DNA of 35,227 nt. It comes from Syntrophaceticus schinkii. Its GTDB lineage: Bacteria; Bacillota; DSM-12270; Thermacetogeniales; Thermacetogeniaceae. The DNA lies in assembly GCF_000946815.1 (NCBI RefSeq), contig NZ_CDRZ01000101.1, positions 1 through 35,227 on the forward strand, written 5' to 3'. Below are positions 24,341-33,560 of the stretch, piece by piece (positions within the stretch are counted from its first letter, which is position 1; each line of letters begins with the position of its first letter). The notes under the pieces were generated by a model that saw only the letters and a program-made list of their open reading frames with translations, made no database searches and was not told the origin of the DNA. Position numbers and translations under genes: made by a program.

Positions 24341-25386
24341 CGCTGAACCCCTTCCTCATCAAAACTTCTCCTGATGGATTTTTCCAATGGCGGCTTTAAA
24401 ACCCCTTTTTCAGTGATCACTGCTGTAACCAGGTGATGGGGAGTTACATCAAAGGCGGGGTTGAGAACCGCGCAGTTTTTTACACTGACCAATTGCCCGC
24501 CGAGCTCCCGCACCTCCCGGGGGTCTCGCATCTCAATGGGAATCTCCTTCCCTTCCTCCAGGTCCAGATCGATTGTGGATGAAGGTGCCACAACATAAAA
24601 GGGACAGTTGTGGTAGTTGGCAAGGACAGCTAAGCCATAGGTGCCAATCTTATTGGCGAAATCACCATTAGCCACAATACGGTCAGCCCCTACCAGTACC
24701 AGATCAATCCCTTCATGAAGGAAAACATATCCCAGCATGTTATCTGTGATCAGGGTAAAGGGGATCCCCGCATCATGCAGCTCCCAGGCTGTCAGACGAG
24801 CCCCCTGCAGTACAGGACGGGTTTCCGGCACGAAAGTCTTGATACTTTTACCCTGATTGTGAGCAGCACGTATCACCCCTAAGGCAGTGCCCCAACCCGC
24901 TGTGGCCAGGGCCCCGGTGTTGCAGTAGGTGAGAATATTGGCCTCAGGTGGTACCAGTGATGCACCGAAATCAGCCATCTTCTCTTCCAGCTTCCGCTCT
25001 CTGTTATGGATCGCAAGAGCTGCTTCCAGCAGTACACTGCGAATATTATCCAGGCTTTTTTCCTGAATGTTCAGGTAGGCATCTCTCATTCGCTCCAGTG
25101 CCCAGCGAAGATTGACCGCGGTTGGTCGCGTAGCCAGGAGTTCCCGCTCTGCCTGATCCAAGAATTGTTCCAGAGGCAGACCCGGATCAGCGCGGTAATT
25201 AAAAGCAGCCAGGGCGTAGCCGTAGGCAGCCGCAACCCCAATTGCCGGGGCACCCCTTACTTTCAGGCTGTAAATGGCCTCAGCCACCTCCTGGTAGCGA
25301 GAACAGGCAACATAAGTGGTTTGGTGAGGCAGTTTTGTTTGATCCAGCAGAAAAAGCCTCTGCCCTTCCCAATACACAACTTCCAT
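24337..25386 (-). CDS. mtnA: S-methyl-5-thioribose-1-phosphate isomerase
   Basis: Isomerises 5-methylthioribose-1-phosphate to the ribulose form. The eIF2B-like fold is recognisable. N-terminus has SLKVRGAPAIGVAAAYGYAL (about 37-56) and RPTAVNLRWALERM. The catalytic Cys is in LTYCNTGALATAGWGTALGV (about 152-171), and the Asp is in GADRIVANGDFANKIGTY (about 233-250). Length 349 is typical. ATG at 25386 follows AAGGAGAC. It lies 14 bases after mtnP and overlaps the aldolase by 4 bases. No MTR kinase (mtnK) is needed because mtnP gives the phosphorylated sugar directly. Confidence 0.95.
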   Translation of the reverse strand: MEVVYWEGQRLFLLDQTKLPHQTTYVACSRYQEVAEAIYSLKVRGAPAIGVAAAYGYALAAFNYRADPGLPLEQFLDQAERELLATRPTAVNLRWALERMRDAYLNIQEKSLDNIRSVLLEAALAIHNRERKLEEKMADFGASLVPPEANILTYCNTGALATAGWGTALGVIRAAHNQGKSIKTFVPETRPVLQGARLTAWELHDAGIPFTLITDNMLGYVFLHEGIDLVLVGADRIVANGDFANKIGTYGLAVLANYHNCPFYVVAPSSTIDLDLEEGKEIPIEMRDPREVRELGGQLVSVKNCAVLNPAFDVTPHHLVTAVITEKGVLKPPLEKSIRRSFDEEGVQR

Positions 25387-25400
25387 GACTGATAGTCTCC

Positions 25401-26213
25401 TTAATCAGTGGTTTGATTCTTTTTCATACCCAGGGAACCCAGTTCTGCTGCAGCCCCCGCACAAGTACAGCTGCGCTCTTCCGAAAGGGATTCGATAGCT
25501 GCAAAGATCAGCCGGCGAAGCACCGCCTGGGATCTGCCCATCACCTCAACAACCTCCTGGTGGGAAAGGGGATGTGGTGATATTCCCGCGGCATAGTTGG
25601 TGACGAGAGCCAGTGTAGCGTAACAGAGCCCGGCCTCCCTGGCCAGTACAACCTCAGGAACGCTGGTCATCCCCACCAGATCTCCCCCCAGCATCTGAAA
25701 CATCTGAATCTCACCAGCTGTCTCATAGCGCGGCCCCTCTGTGCAGACATAGGTTCCTTTATCGTGAACTGCGATCTGCAGTCCTTCTGCAGTCTCCTTA
25801 AGATGCCGGCAGACACTCGTGCAGTAGGGGTTAGTCACATCAACATGCAGAACACCATCTTCTCCCCCCTCATAAAAGGTCACGGGACGTGATTTGGTGA
25901 AGTCCAGGAACTGATCCACGAGAACGATCTCCCCGGGCTGCATCTCCAGATTTAAGGACCCCACCGCAGCCGTAGCCAGAACAACACCTGCACCCGCCTC
26001 CCGCAGTGCCCATATATTGGCGCGGTAATTCACCAGGTGTGGGGGAACAGAATGCTGCTCCCCATGCCGCGGCAGAAAGAGTATCTGTTGATCATGATAA
26101 TAACCGGACTTTAATTGTATATCACCAAAGGGTGTTGCTATCATCAACTCTTTTTCATTTTCCAGAAGGCCCGGGTCATAAAAACCCGTTCCTCCGATGA
26201 TTCCCGTTTTCAT
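25401..26213 (-). CDS. mtnP: S-methyl-5'-thioadenosine phosphorylase
   Basis: Phosphorolyses MTA to adenine and 5-methylthioribose-1-phosphate. PNP-family motifs: IGGTGFYDPGLLE (about 5-17), FLPRHGEQHSVPPHLVNYRA (about 48-67), YVCTEGPRYETAGEIQMF (quoted in part, about 157-174) and GMTSVPEVVLAREAGLCYA (about 181-199). The length of 270 is normal. Its ATG uses the last A of the ftsY TAA, so it is translationally coupled to ftsY. This coupling to SRP receptor synthesis is unusual in function but may be simple operon packing. Confidence 0.94.
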   Translation of the reverse strand: MKTGIIGGTGFYDPGLLENEKELMIATPFGDIQLKSGYYHDQQILFLPRHGEQHSVPPHLVNYRANIWALREAGAGVVLATAAVGSLNLEMQPGEIVLVDQFLDFTKSRPVTFYEGGEDGVLHVDVTNPYCTSVCRHLKETAEGLQIAVHDKGTYVCTEGPRYETAGEIQMFQMLGGDLVGMTSVPEVVLAREAGLCYATLALVTNYAAGISPHPLSHQEVVEVMGRSQAVLRRLIFAAIESLSEERSCTCAGAAAELGSLGMKKNQTTD

Positions 26214-27145
26214 TACTCATCCTCCTCAGTAAAGAGTGCACTCACAAACTCATGGCTGTCAAAATCCCTGAGGTCTTCCATGCCTTCTCCTGTCCCTACA
26301 AGTTTGACCGGAATCCCCAATTCTTCAGAGATGGCCAGCACAATTCCTCCCTTTGCTGTGCCATCAAGCTTGGCCAGGGCAATCCCGGTTACCTTTGTGG
26401 CCTCCTTGAATAATTCAGCCTGCCGCAGGGCATTTTGGCCGGTAGCGGCATCGATAACCAGCAAAACCTCATGGGGTGCTTCAGGAATCTCCCTGGTGAC
26501 CACTCGTTCTATCTTCCGTAGCTCCTCCATGAGATTTGTTTTTGTGTGGAGTCGGCCGGCGGTATCGATGATCACCACATCAATACCCCGTTTTTTTGCT
26601 GCCTGCAGGGCATCAAAAACCACTGCAGCCGGATCAGAACCCGCCATATGCTTGATTATCTCAGAACCCGTTCTCTCACTCCAAATTTCCAACTGCTCAA
26701 TAGCTGCAGCACGGAAGGTATCTGCAGCTACCAGGAGCACATCTTTCCCCTGTTGACACATCCGGTATGCCAGCTTGCCGATGGTCGTGGTTTTCCCCAC
26801 ACCATTGACACCGACAACCAGGATTACAGCCGGCAAAGCGGTGTTTATCTCCAGGGAAGCCTGTTCTCCCAACAACTCCAGCATTTTTTCCTCGAGCAGG
26901 TCACGCACATCTGCTGCTTCACTGATTTTACGCTGTTTAACCTCAGATCGTATTTCATCCAGCAGGTGACAGGCAGCAGCAACCCCCACATCTGCTTGCA
27001 GCAGAATATCCTCCAGTTCCTCATAAAACTCTTCATCGATTTTCTTATGTACTGTAACAAGCTCGGTCACTTTGGAAACAAAATTATTGCGCGTTTTAGT
27101 CAGCGTCTCCTTAAGTTTAGAAAAGAAAGCAGCCACATCAATCAC
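26213..27145 (-). CDS. ftsY: Signal recognition particle receptor FtsY
   Basis: Membrane-associated SRP receptor GTPase. Starts GTG at 27145 (MIDVAAFFSKLKETLTKTRN) after AAAGGATT. N domain about 1-100, then the G domain with VGVNGVGKTTTIGKLAYRM (111-129), VAADTFRAAAIEQLEIW, DTAGRLHTKTNLMEELRKIE, TGIALAKLDGTAKGG and GIPVKLVGTGEGMEDL. There is no acidic A domain, as usual in Gram-positives. Length 310 is typical. It is 67 bases downstream of smc, the standard smc-ftsY order. Confidence 0.97.
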   Translation of the reverse strand: MIDVAAFFSKLKETLTKTRNNFVSKVTELVTVHKKIDEEFYEELEDILLQADVGVAAACHLLDEIRSEVKQRKISEAADVRDLLEEKMLELLGEQASLEINTALPAVILVVGVNGVGKTTTIGKLAYRMCQQGKDVLLVAADTFRAAAIEQLEIWSERTGSEIIKHMAGSDPAAVVFDALQAAKKRGIDVVIIDTAGRLHTKTNLMEELRKIERVVTREIPEAPHEVLLVIDAATGQNALRQAELFKEATKVTGIALAKLDGTAKGGIVLAISEELGIPVKLVGTGEGMEDLRDFDSHEFVSALFTEEDE

Positions 27146-27212
27146 AATCCTTTGAAAATAATCAAATTCATGCCCTATTTTACCACAAAAAGAAGAACTA
27201 GTTCACTGCAGC

Positions 27213-30200
27213 TTATGAAATATGATGCTGTTCATCATTTTCGGGGTTGTATTCACCGAGCTGAACGGAAACCAGCTTGGAAACCCCTGGTTCCTCCATA
27301 GTAACTCCATAGAGGTGATCAGCGATCTCCATTGTCTGGTAGCGGTGGGAGATTAATATTAACTGGCTGCCCGCACTCCAGCCTCGCAAAAAGTTAGCAA
27401 AGCGAGCCAGATTGGCCTCATCGAGAAATGCCTCAACCTCATCCAATAAGTAGAAAGGACTGGGGGTGGACTGCAGCATGGCGAAAAGAAAGGCAATCCC
27501 GGTCAAAGACTTCTCTCCCCCTGAAAGCAGTGAAAGATGACGCGGCTTTTTTCCACGAGGAACAACACAGATATCAATCCCTGTCTCAAGAAGATCTGCC
27601 TCCTCTGTAAGCAGCAGATCCGCCTTCCCACCTTCACTGAGCAGGCTAAACATTTCCTGAAAATTAGCCCTTACCGTCTGGAAGGTTTTCTGAAACCGTA
27701 CTGCAGCAATCTGGTCGAGTTCGCCGATCATTTTGGTAAGGGAGCGTTTCCCATCTTCCAAATCCTTAATTTGCTGCTCCAGATAAGAGATCCTGTCCTG
27801 GACTGCCAGGTACTCTCCGGGTGCAGCAAAGTTAATCTCCCCTAGAGCAGCCATTTCCTGCTTGACTGCAACAAGTTCTTCTTTCAGGGCAAGCTCCTCC
27901 CTGCGGCTCAGTGTTTTAATATCTTCTCCCGGGTCCAGATTCAAATTATTTTCACTTGCCTGGCTGAGGATCTGATTTTTTAGATCCTTTAAGTGCTCTA
28001 ATTTTATGCTGTTGTTTTGCAGCCGCTGCTCTGACTTGAGGGCGATCTCTTTTAGTTTGAGGCATCTCTTTTCTTTGGCATTTACATACCTCTCTCTGGC
28101 AGCCACCTGCTTTTTCATAAAAGCAATGGATTTATCCAAGTTCTCTTTCCACCCGGTGCGGGTATGCAGGTCTTCCTGCAGAGACTCCTTTTGTTTTTGA
28201 TTAATTTCCTTTTCAGCTTGTAGTGCAGTCAGTTCCTTTTCCATTTTCAACAACTCCTGGGTGCGCAGCTGAAGCAGCTGCTGCAGCTGGTTGCGCTTTT
28301 CCTCCTGGTGTTTTAAATCTTGCGATAATGTGCTGTATGAAACCTGGGCTGCGGACAGTCTGGACATCAGTTCCTGGGTTCGATCCTCTGAATGGCGGCG
28401 AGCCATTTCCAGGTTTCTTCTTTTACCTTCCGCTTCCCGCTCTTGGGCAGTAATTGATTCCAGTTCCTGCTCCAGCTTACTGACCTGTTCATCGAAATCT
28501 TGTTGATGGTAGAGCAGTTCTTCTATTTCCAGCCGGCAGGTCTCATTAGACTCAGCCAGCTGCTTCAACTCCTGTCTGTATGCATTTAAACTCTGCGCCT
28601 CATCCCTTATGGCCTCTCCTATCTGTTCGATCTTCTCCCGGAGATCATAAATCCTCTTCCTTGCCTGTCCGAGCTCAACCTTCAACTCCTGATCTCGCTC
28701 CTTGCAAGAGTTAAGCCTCTGGCTCTCTTCCAGAATCTGCTTTTCCAGTTCTTTCAGTTCCTGCTTGCGCCGGCGTGTTGATGGATAACGGGAAGGCGCT
28801 CTCCCCCCTGTAAATAAGCCTCCTGCCTGAATCAACTCCCCATCCATTGTGACAACCCGGTAGCGGTATTTATTTTTATCCGCAAATAAACTGGCATGAT
28901 CAAGATTATCAGCAAGATACGTCCTTCCCAGCAGGTATTCCGCCAACTTTCTATAACGCTCTTCACAGATCACCAGGTCCGCAAGCCGCCCGATCACACC
29001 CTCGACCAGAAGAGCATCATCCCTATCCTGGAATGTCCTGTGATCCAGTGCCTGCAAGGGGAAAAAGCTTGCCCTGCCCGCCCTCTCCCTTTTTAACAAA
29101 GCAATCGCTTCCTGGGCAGCCCTGGGGGTTGTACAGATAAAATTATGAGCAGCCCGCCCCAGGGCAGTATCCAGAGCAGTTCCATAGGGGGAGGGGATGT
29201 TCAGCAGTTCCTCCACAAGGAAAAGGGGTTCCCCGTCAAACCTGACACCTTTAGCCAGCTCCTGTAAAACCCTCTTCACACCCTGCTGATAGCCCTCTTG
29301 ATTGTCTTCCGCATCTTTGAGTACAGATAAACGCACCTGAAGCCGGTCGATCTTCTTTGAAAGGGACTGGAGCTGTAATAGATTCTTTTCCTGTTCCATT
29401 GTCAGCTGGTGTACAAGTTTTTCCTCTTTCTCCAGTTCAGCCTTAACGGCTTCTTGTGAGGCAGCATGTTTTTTGCACAACTCCTCACCCGCAAGGATCT
29501 TTGTTTCCAGTTCCGCATAACGGGACTTTCCTTTATTGACCCTTTGGATAAGAGAATCCCGCTGGCGCAAGAGCACCTCTTTTTTATTCTTCTGCACCTG
29601 AAGATCACTGACCAAGGCAGTCTTTTGGTAGAGTATCTCAAAAATCTCTTTATCAACACTATCCCATGTCATGTTTGATTCTTTCTTTTGCTCTTCCCAA
29701 TCACTTTTCTCTGCTATTAACTCCTCCACATCACTCTCTGCCTGGGATTGAAGGCCTTTCAGATTTTCACAGACAGATACGACCTCTGCCAGCTCCTGTT
29801 CTGTTTCTGCCTTTCTTTGTACAATCACCGCCAGCCTGGCATCCAACTCAGTCCCGCGGTCATCAAAAGAACCTAATTTTTCCTCCAGGCGGGCAAGTGC
29901 AGAGTGTCTCTCCTGAAGAACACTCTGTATCTCACTTAAATCCTCTCCTTTTTGCTCAATGGCATTAAGCCTCAAAGACAACCCTCTCCGGAATTCAGCA
30001 AGCTGCTTTTCCAGTATGGTAATAGTCTCCTGTATACGACCTAAAAAAGACTTCAGCTGATGGGAATCATTCGTTATATCCTCATCCTTTTTCCTGGCCG
30101 AGGCCAGTTGGCCTTCCAGCAAACAGAGCTCCATTTCCCGATGTGCTTTAGCAAATCTCATGTGTTGCTCTGCAACCTCTGCCTGTTTTTTTAAAGGGAT

Positions 30201-30806
30201 CTCCATCTTTTCCTATCTCTACTAAAGATCCTCCAAACGGGCCAGAGAATCTTCTGTTTCCTGGAGCCTTTTCAGGGTATTAGCCTTGCGCTGGCGATAA
30301 CTGCTCACCCCGGCAATTTCTTCGAGAAAAGTTCGCCTTTCTTGCGGGCGCACCATTGTAAACTCGTCAATCTTACCCTGAGATGTGATAGAAAAAGCCG
30401 CACGACTGATACCACATTGAGCAAAAAGCTCCTGGATATCACGCAGGCGGCATAATTGTTTATTGATGAAATATTCACCTTCTCCAGACCTGTAAACACG
30501 CCTGGTAATGCTTACTTCTTCAAAGGGGAGGGGCAAAACCTGTCCTCTGTTATCGAATGTCAGCGTTACTTCAGCCATCCCATGGGGGCGTCGCCTGGAG
30601 GTGCCGGAAAAAATAACATCATCCATTCTATATCCCCTGAGAGACCGTGCACTCTGCTCCCCTAATACCCACTGGACAGCATCTGTTATATTGCTTTTTC
30701 CACAACCATTGGGTCCAACGATAACAGTAATACCCTTCTCAAACTCAATAGTAACCCGTTCTGCAAATGACTTAAACCCCTGAATTTCTAAACACTTGAG
30801 ATACAT
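27213..30806 (-). CDS. smc: Chromosome condensation ATPase SMC, with two compensating indels
   Basis: Forms the condensin-like ring with ScpA/ScpB. ATG at 30806 (MYLKCLEIQGFKSF). Walker A GPNGCGKSN at 31-39, coiled coil about 170-500, a hinge about 510-670 (AALDTALGRAAHNF region through VVTMDGELIQAGGLFTGG), second coiled coil, signature LSGGEKSLTG near 1090 and Walker B YLLDEVEAFLDEANLA near 1120. Total 1197 residues matches the family. The raw frame is interrupted near residues 195-198 by three TAGs within four codons (30213-30224). The downstream part is in the same frame. Adding one T at CTTTAG and removing one G from TAGGAAAAG, 12 bases apart, gives LEDLLVEIEKMEIPLKKQ, matching Firmicute SMCs residue for residue in length. 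A raw gene call would split it into 194- and 997-residue pieces. Confidence 0.93.
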
Positions 30807-30823
30807 AATTCCTAAACAACGCC

Positions 30824-31084
30824 CTATCTTGGCTCAACAATAAATTTAATCGCTGTCCGCTCTTCACCGTCAATAAATATCTCCGCAAAAGCGGGTATCA
30901 TAATTATATCAACCCCATTAGGCGCTATGAAACCACGAGCAATAGCAATTGCCTTCACTGTCTGGTTAACTGCCCCTGCACCCACAGCTTGCAGTTCTGC
31001 TGATCCCGACTCTCTCAAGATTGCAGCAAGTGCACCGGCTACTGATTTAGGGTTTGATTGAGCAGCTACTTTGAGTACTTCCAC
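30824..31084 (-). CDS. spoVS: Stage V sporulation protein S
   Basis: An 86-residue protein nearly invariant in spore-formers: EVLKVAAQSNPKSVAGALAA at the N-terminus, AVGAGAVNQTVKAIAIARGF in the middle (about 35-54), and an end FIDGEERTAIKFIVEPR. In Bacillus it acts in engulfment/coat and core stages and affects septation; its molecular role is not settled, though an Alba-like nucleic-acid-binding fold is proposed. GTG start at 31084, 8 bases after a GGGGG run. It sits between rnc and smc, preceded by a sigma-H-like promoter. It supports a sporulating host. Confidence 0.96.
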   Translation of the reverse strand: MEVLKVAAQSNPKSVAGALAAILRESGSAELQAVGAGAVNQTVKAIAIARGFIAPNGVDIIMIPAFAEIFIDGEERTAIKFIVEPR

Positions 31085-31137
31085 CTAGTTTTCCCCCTTT
31101 TTTCCGCATCGGTTGTTATATGTCTTGATATGGTTAT

Positions 31138-31166
31138 ATCTTCGACCTTCAACAGATAATTCCTGC
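31138..31166 (-). promoter_or_regulatory. Candidate sigma-H promoter for spoVS
   Basis: Minus strand GCAGGAATT (31158-31166) matches the sigma-H -35 pattern RnAGGAWWW fully. After an 11-base spacer comes GTCGAAGAT (31138-31146), one mismatch from the -10 RnnGAATWW. Spacing is as expected. Bacillus subtilis spoVS is known to be sigma-H dependent. It lies about 50 bases upstream of the GTG and overlaps nothing but the rnc tail gap. Confidence 0.6.
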
Positions 31167-31177
31167 ATGGCGGGGGT

Positions 31178-31891
31178 TTACTTGATGTATTTATATTTTA
31201 CGACTTTTTTTCTTAATAGTTCTACAGCTTCCTTGGCTGCCTGTTGTTCAGACTCTTTCTTGGATTTTCCACTCCCTGAACCCAGCAGCTTTTTATTCAA
31301 ATAGACACCTGATGTGAAGCGTTTATTATGATCAGGCCCCGTTTCCGAGATAAGTTGATAGGACAACCGGTCACTGCCCCTGCGCTGGATTACTTCCTGT
31401 AAAAATGTCTTATAATCACTGGATACACCCTGCACGGTTTTTTCAATTTCCTCTTGAAAAAGGGACCATAAAAAACTACAAGCCTTTTGCCAGCCCTGAT
31501 CCAGGAAAACTGCTGCGGTCAAAGACTCAAAAGCATCAGCCAGGATCGATGCCCGTTCTTTTCCTCCGGATATGGCCTCCCCTCGGCCGAGTCTTATATG
31601 TTCACCTAAATCCAACTCCCGCGCAAGACCTGCCAGAGAAGACTCACAGACAACAGCTGCTCTTGTTTTAGTTAGCTCTCCCTCCGTAGCCTCCGGGTAA
31701 TGTTGATAAATGTAATATGCCACTGCAGCTCCTAAAACAGCATCACCTAAAAATTCCAGACGCTGGTTGTGCTGATCTTCTTCCGGGTGTTCTGCCAGGT
31801 AAGATGGGTGAATCATAGCTAATTTCAGCAGTTCCGGTTGTTTAAAATATACATCAAGCTTCTTTTGTAATTGATAAAGGTCAGGTTCCAT
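31178..31891 (-). CDS. rnc: Ribonuclease III
   Basis: Double-strand RNase that processes rRNA precursors. I chose the ATG at 31891 (MEPDLYQLQKKLDVYFKQ), 8 bases after GGGAGG. The catalytic domain has the signature RLEFLGDAVLGAAVAYYIY (about 42-60) and the second acidic site LADAFESLTAAVFLDQGW (about 113-130). The C-terminal dsRNA-binding domain (about 155-232) includes DYKTFLQEVIQRRG and KKESEQQAAKEAVELLRK. Length 237 is typical. Downstream of acpP, as in Bacillus. Confidence 0.96.
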   Translation of the reverse strand: MEPDLYQLQKKLDVYFKQPELLKLAMIHPSYLAEHPEEDQHNQRLEFLGDAVLGAAVAYYIYQHYPEATEGELTKTRAAVVCESSLAGLARELDLGEHIRLGRGEAISGGKERASILADAFESLTAAVFLDQGWQKACSFLWSLFQEEIEKTVQGVSSDYKTFLQEVIQRRGSDRLSYQLISETGPDHNKRFTSGVYLNKKLLGSGSGKSKKESEQQAAKEAVELLRKKVVKYKYIK

Positions 31892-31932
31892 TTCTAATGC
31901 CTCCCGGGAACTACTTAAACACATAATTATGA

Positions 31933-31954
31933 GTCCCGGTGCCAGGCCCGGGAC
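31933..31954. repeat. Hairpin GTCCCGG / CCGGGAC in the acpP-rnc gap
   Basis: Perfect 7-base arms (31933-31939, 31948-31954) around TGCCAGGC. No T-run follows on the minus strand, so it is unlikely to terminate. It is similar in architecture (short GC palindrome in an intergenic gap) to the G-rich-loop repeats but has a different loop. Confidence 0.5.
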
Positions 31955-31959
31955 CCCAT

Positions 31960-32205
31960 TTATTGACGATCTCTGATATAGTCTACAACCTCTCCTACAG
32001 TCTGGATTTTTTCCGCCTCTTCATCGGGAATCTCCAGATCAAATTCCTCTTCGAAAGCCATGATCAGTTCCACAATATCAAGAGAATCGGCATTCAATTC
32101 TTCAAAAGATGTTGTGGCAGCTATTTCTTCTCCTTCGACACCGAGTTGCTCTGTGATAATGGATTTCACTTTTTCGAAAATTCCGTGTCCATTCAAGCCG
32201 CTCAT
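31960..32205 (-). CDS. acpP: Acyl carrier protein
   Basis: Carries fatty-acyl intermediates on a phosphopantetheine arm attached to the Ser in [14 protein letters not shown] (about residue 41). Acidic, four-helix pattern, 81 residues, ends [15 protein letters not shown] follows GAGGAGGTGAGAG. The N-terminus MSGLNGHG is slightly longer than usual. fabD, fabG and fabF, which commonly separate plsX and acpP, are absent here. Confidence 0.96.
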   Translation of the reverse strand: MSGLNGHGIFEKVKSIITEQLGVEGEEIAATTSFEELNADSLDIVELIMAFEEEFDLEIPDEEAEKIQTVGEVVDYIRDRQ

Positions 32206-32299
32206 TTTCTCTCACCTCCTCATAAGCAATTTAACTAAAATCATTTTAAACAGCCATCATAAATTGTCAAGTCTTTTCCAAGGATTCCAGTTATCTTAC

Positions 32300-33292
32300 T
32301 TACTCCAGCCCTCTTCTCATCATACCCAACAAATCGCTCGTAACTGCTTGATGGGCATAGTGAACAGCATTTTTTACGGCACGCGCCCGGGATGTTCCAT
32401 GGCAAATAATACTGATTCCATTAACCCCTAACAGAGGAGCACCCCCGTACTCACTGTAATCCATCTTTTTTGCCATCTCTTTTAAACCAGGTTTTACTAG
32501 AATGCCGCCAAATGCACGCAAGGGGTTCTTAGTCAGCTCTTCTTTGATCATGCCCATCAAAGCTGTTGCAATACCCTCCACAGCTTTTAAGGTTATATTG
32601 CCCACAAAGCCATCACAAACAACAACATCAACACCTGCTGTCATCAGCTCACGGCTCTCCACATTACCGGCGAAGTTGAGGTCCCCTGCATCCTGTAAAA
32701 GCTGATGAGCTTCAATAACCACCTCATTGCCCTTACTGGACTCACTCCCCACACTGAGGAGCGCTACCCGCGGATCTTCTATCTTTAATACACTCTTGGC
32801 AAATGCACTCCCCAAGTAAGCAAACTGAACCAGTTGCCGCGCTTTGGCATCTGCATTGGCCCCGGAATCGATCAACACCCTGGGCAGTCCGTCAGGGCAA
32901 GGTAGAACTGTGGCAATACCCGGACGCTCTATACCAGGTATGCGCCCCAACTCAAAAAGCGATGCAGCCATCATAGCACCGGTATTTCCCGCAGACACAA
33001 AGGCAGCAGCCTGTCCGCTCTTCACCAATCTGGCTGCCACAACAAGTGATGCATCCTTTTTCCGGCGCACGGACTTAGCGGGGTGCTCACCCATGCCGAT
33101 ACTCTCACTGGCGTGAACCACAGAGATTAGATTATCAGGATAGCTGTATTTTCTTAATTCTTCCCGCACCTGTTTTTCCGAGCCAACCAGAATAACTCCA
33201 ATCCCATCGCTGATTACAGCATCGACAGCACCCTTGACAATTTCCTCAGGTGCATAATCACCACCCATGGCGTCAACTGCAATCATCCTCAT
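32300..33292 (-). CDS. plsX: Phosphate acyltransferase PlsX
   Basis: Makes acyl-phosphate from acyl-ACP for phospholipid synthesis. ATG at 33292 (MRMIAVDAMGGDYAPEEIVKG) after GAGAGGTGA. Family boxes: IGMGEHPAKSVRRKKDASL (about 71-89), SAGNTGAMMAASLFELGRI (about 102-120), ATVLPCPDG, LIDSGANADAKARQLVQFA, and VCDGFVGNITLKAVEG (about 227-242), ending GGAPLLGVNGISIICHGTS. Length 330 is typical. Gap to acpP is 94 bases. The preceding gene rpmF is followed by a terminator, so plsX may be partly independent. Confidence 0.96.
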   Translation of the reverse strand: MRMIAVDAMGGDYAPEEIVKGAVDAVISDGIGVILVGSEKQVREELRKYSYPDNLISVVHASESIGMGEHPAKSVRRKKDASLVVAARLVKSGQAAAFVSAGNTGAMMAASLFELGRIPGIERPGIATVLPCPDGLPRVLIDSGANADAKARQLVQFAYLGSAFAKSVLKIEDPRVALLSVGSESSKGNEVVIEAHQLLQDAGDLNFAGNVESRELMTAGVDVVVCDGFVGNITLKAVEGIATALMGMIKEELTKNPLRAFGGILVKPGLKEMAKKMDYSEYGGAPLLGVNGISIICHGTSRARAVKNAVHYAHQAVTSDLLGMMRRGLE

Positions 33293-33306
33293 CAAATCAC
33301 CTCTCA

Positions 33307-33345
33307 TAGAAAAAAAGACAAGCAGGGATTCTACCTCTTGTCTTT
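33307..33345 (-). terminator. Intrinsic terminator between rpmF and plsX
   Basis: On the minus strand AAAGACAAG (33337-33345) pairs perfectly over 9 bases with CTTGTCTTT (33314-33322) around a 14-base loop, followed by more T residues. It is followed closely by the plsX ribosome site. Because fatty-acid genes lie beyond, it may act as a partial terminator or attenuator. Confidence 0.8.
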
Positions 33346-33364
33346 ACCTGGTGCAAGATATTAT

Positions 33365-33542
33365 TTAGGATTTTTTTACGACTTCTTTGTCCCGGTAGTA
33401 ACCACATTCTTCACAAACAGTATGTGCTCTTTTAGGTTCATGGCACTGCGGACAGGATACAATTGCAGGACTACTGGCCTTAATTGCCGCTCTCCGCGTT
33501 ATTTTTACGGGATTTAGATGTTTTTCTTTTTGGAACAGCCAT
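33365..33542 (-). CDS. rpmF: 50S ribosomal protein L32, frameshifted
   Basis: Starts ATG at 33542: [14 protein letters not shown], the invariant L32 beginning. The raw frame ends soon after; the rest ([20 protein letters not shown]) continues in another frame to the stop at 33365. One extra base in the CGCG at 33495-33498 explains it (AAGCGG read as AACGCGG). The repaired product is 58 residues, normal length, with the four-Cys zinc ribbon CPQC...CEEC ([18 protein letters not shown]). A raw gene call reports a 74-residue frame with a spurious N-terminus. It lies directly after yceD, the usual pair. L32 is highly conserved, so a real disruption is hard to credit. Confidence 0.92.
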
Positions 33543-33560
33543 TTTGACAAACCCCCATCT

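Noticed and set aside
26546-27301. 251-codon plus-strand frame over ftsY
   Set aside because: It is a shadow of ftsY and the smc end, with no ribosome site and no family motif.
30213-30224. Amber recoding (pyrrolysine or stop readthrough) in smc
   Set aside because: Three TAGs in four codons have no family precedent, and the +1 frame between them gives the expected SMC sequence. Two small indels explain it better.
33337-33360. FapR operator upstream of plsX
   Set aside because: ACCAGGTA matches the centre of the FapR site as I remember it, but the outer arms do not, and the dyad covers only seven bases.
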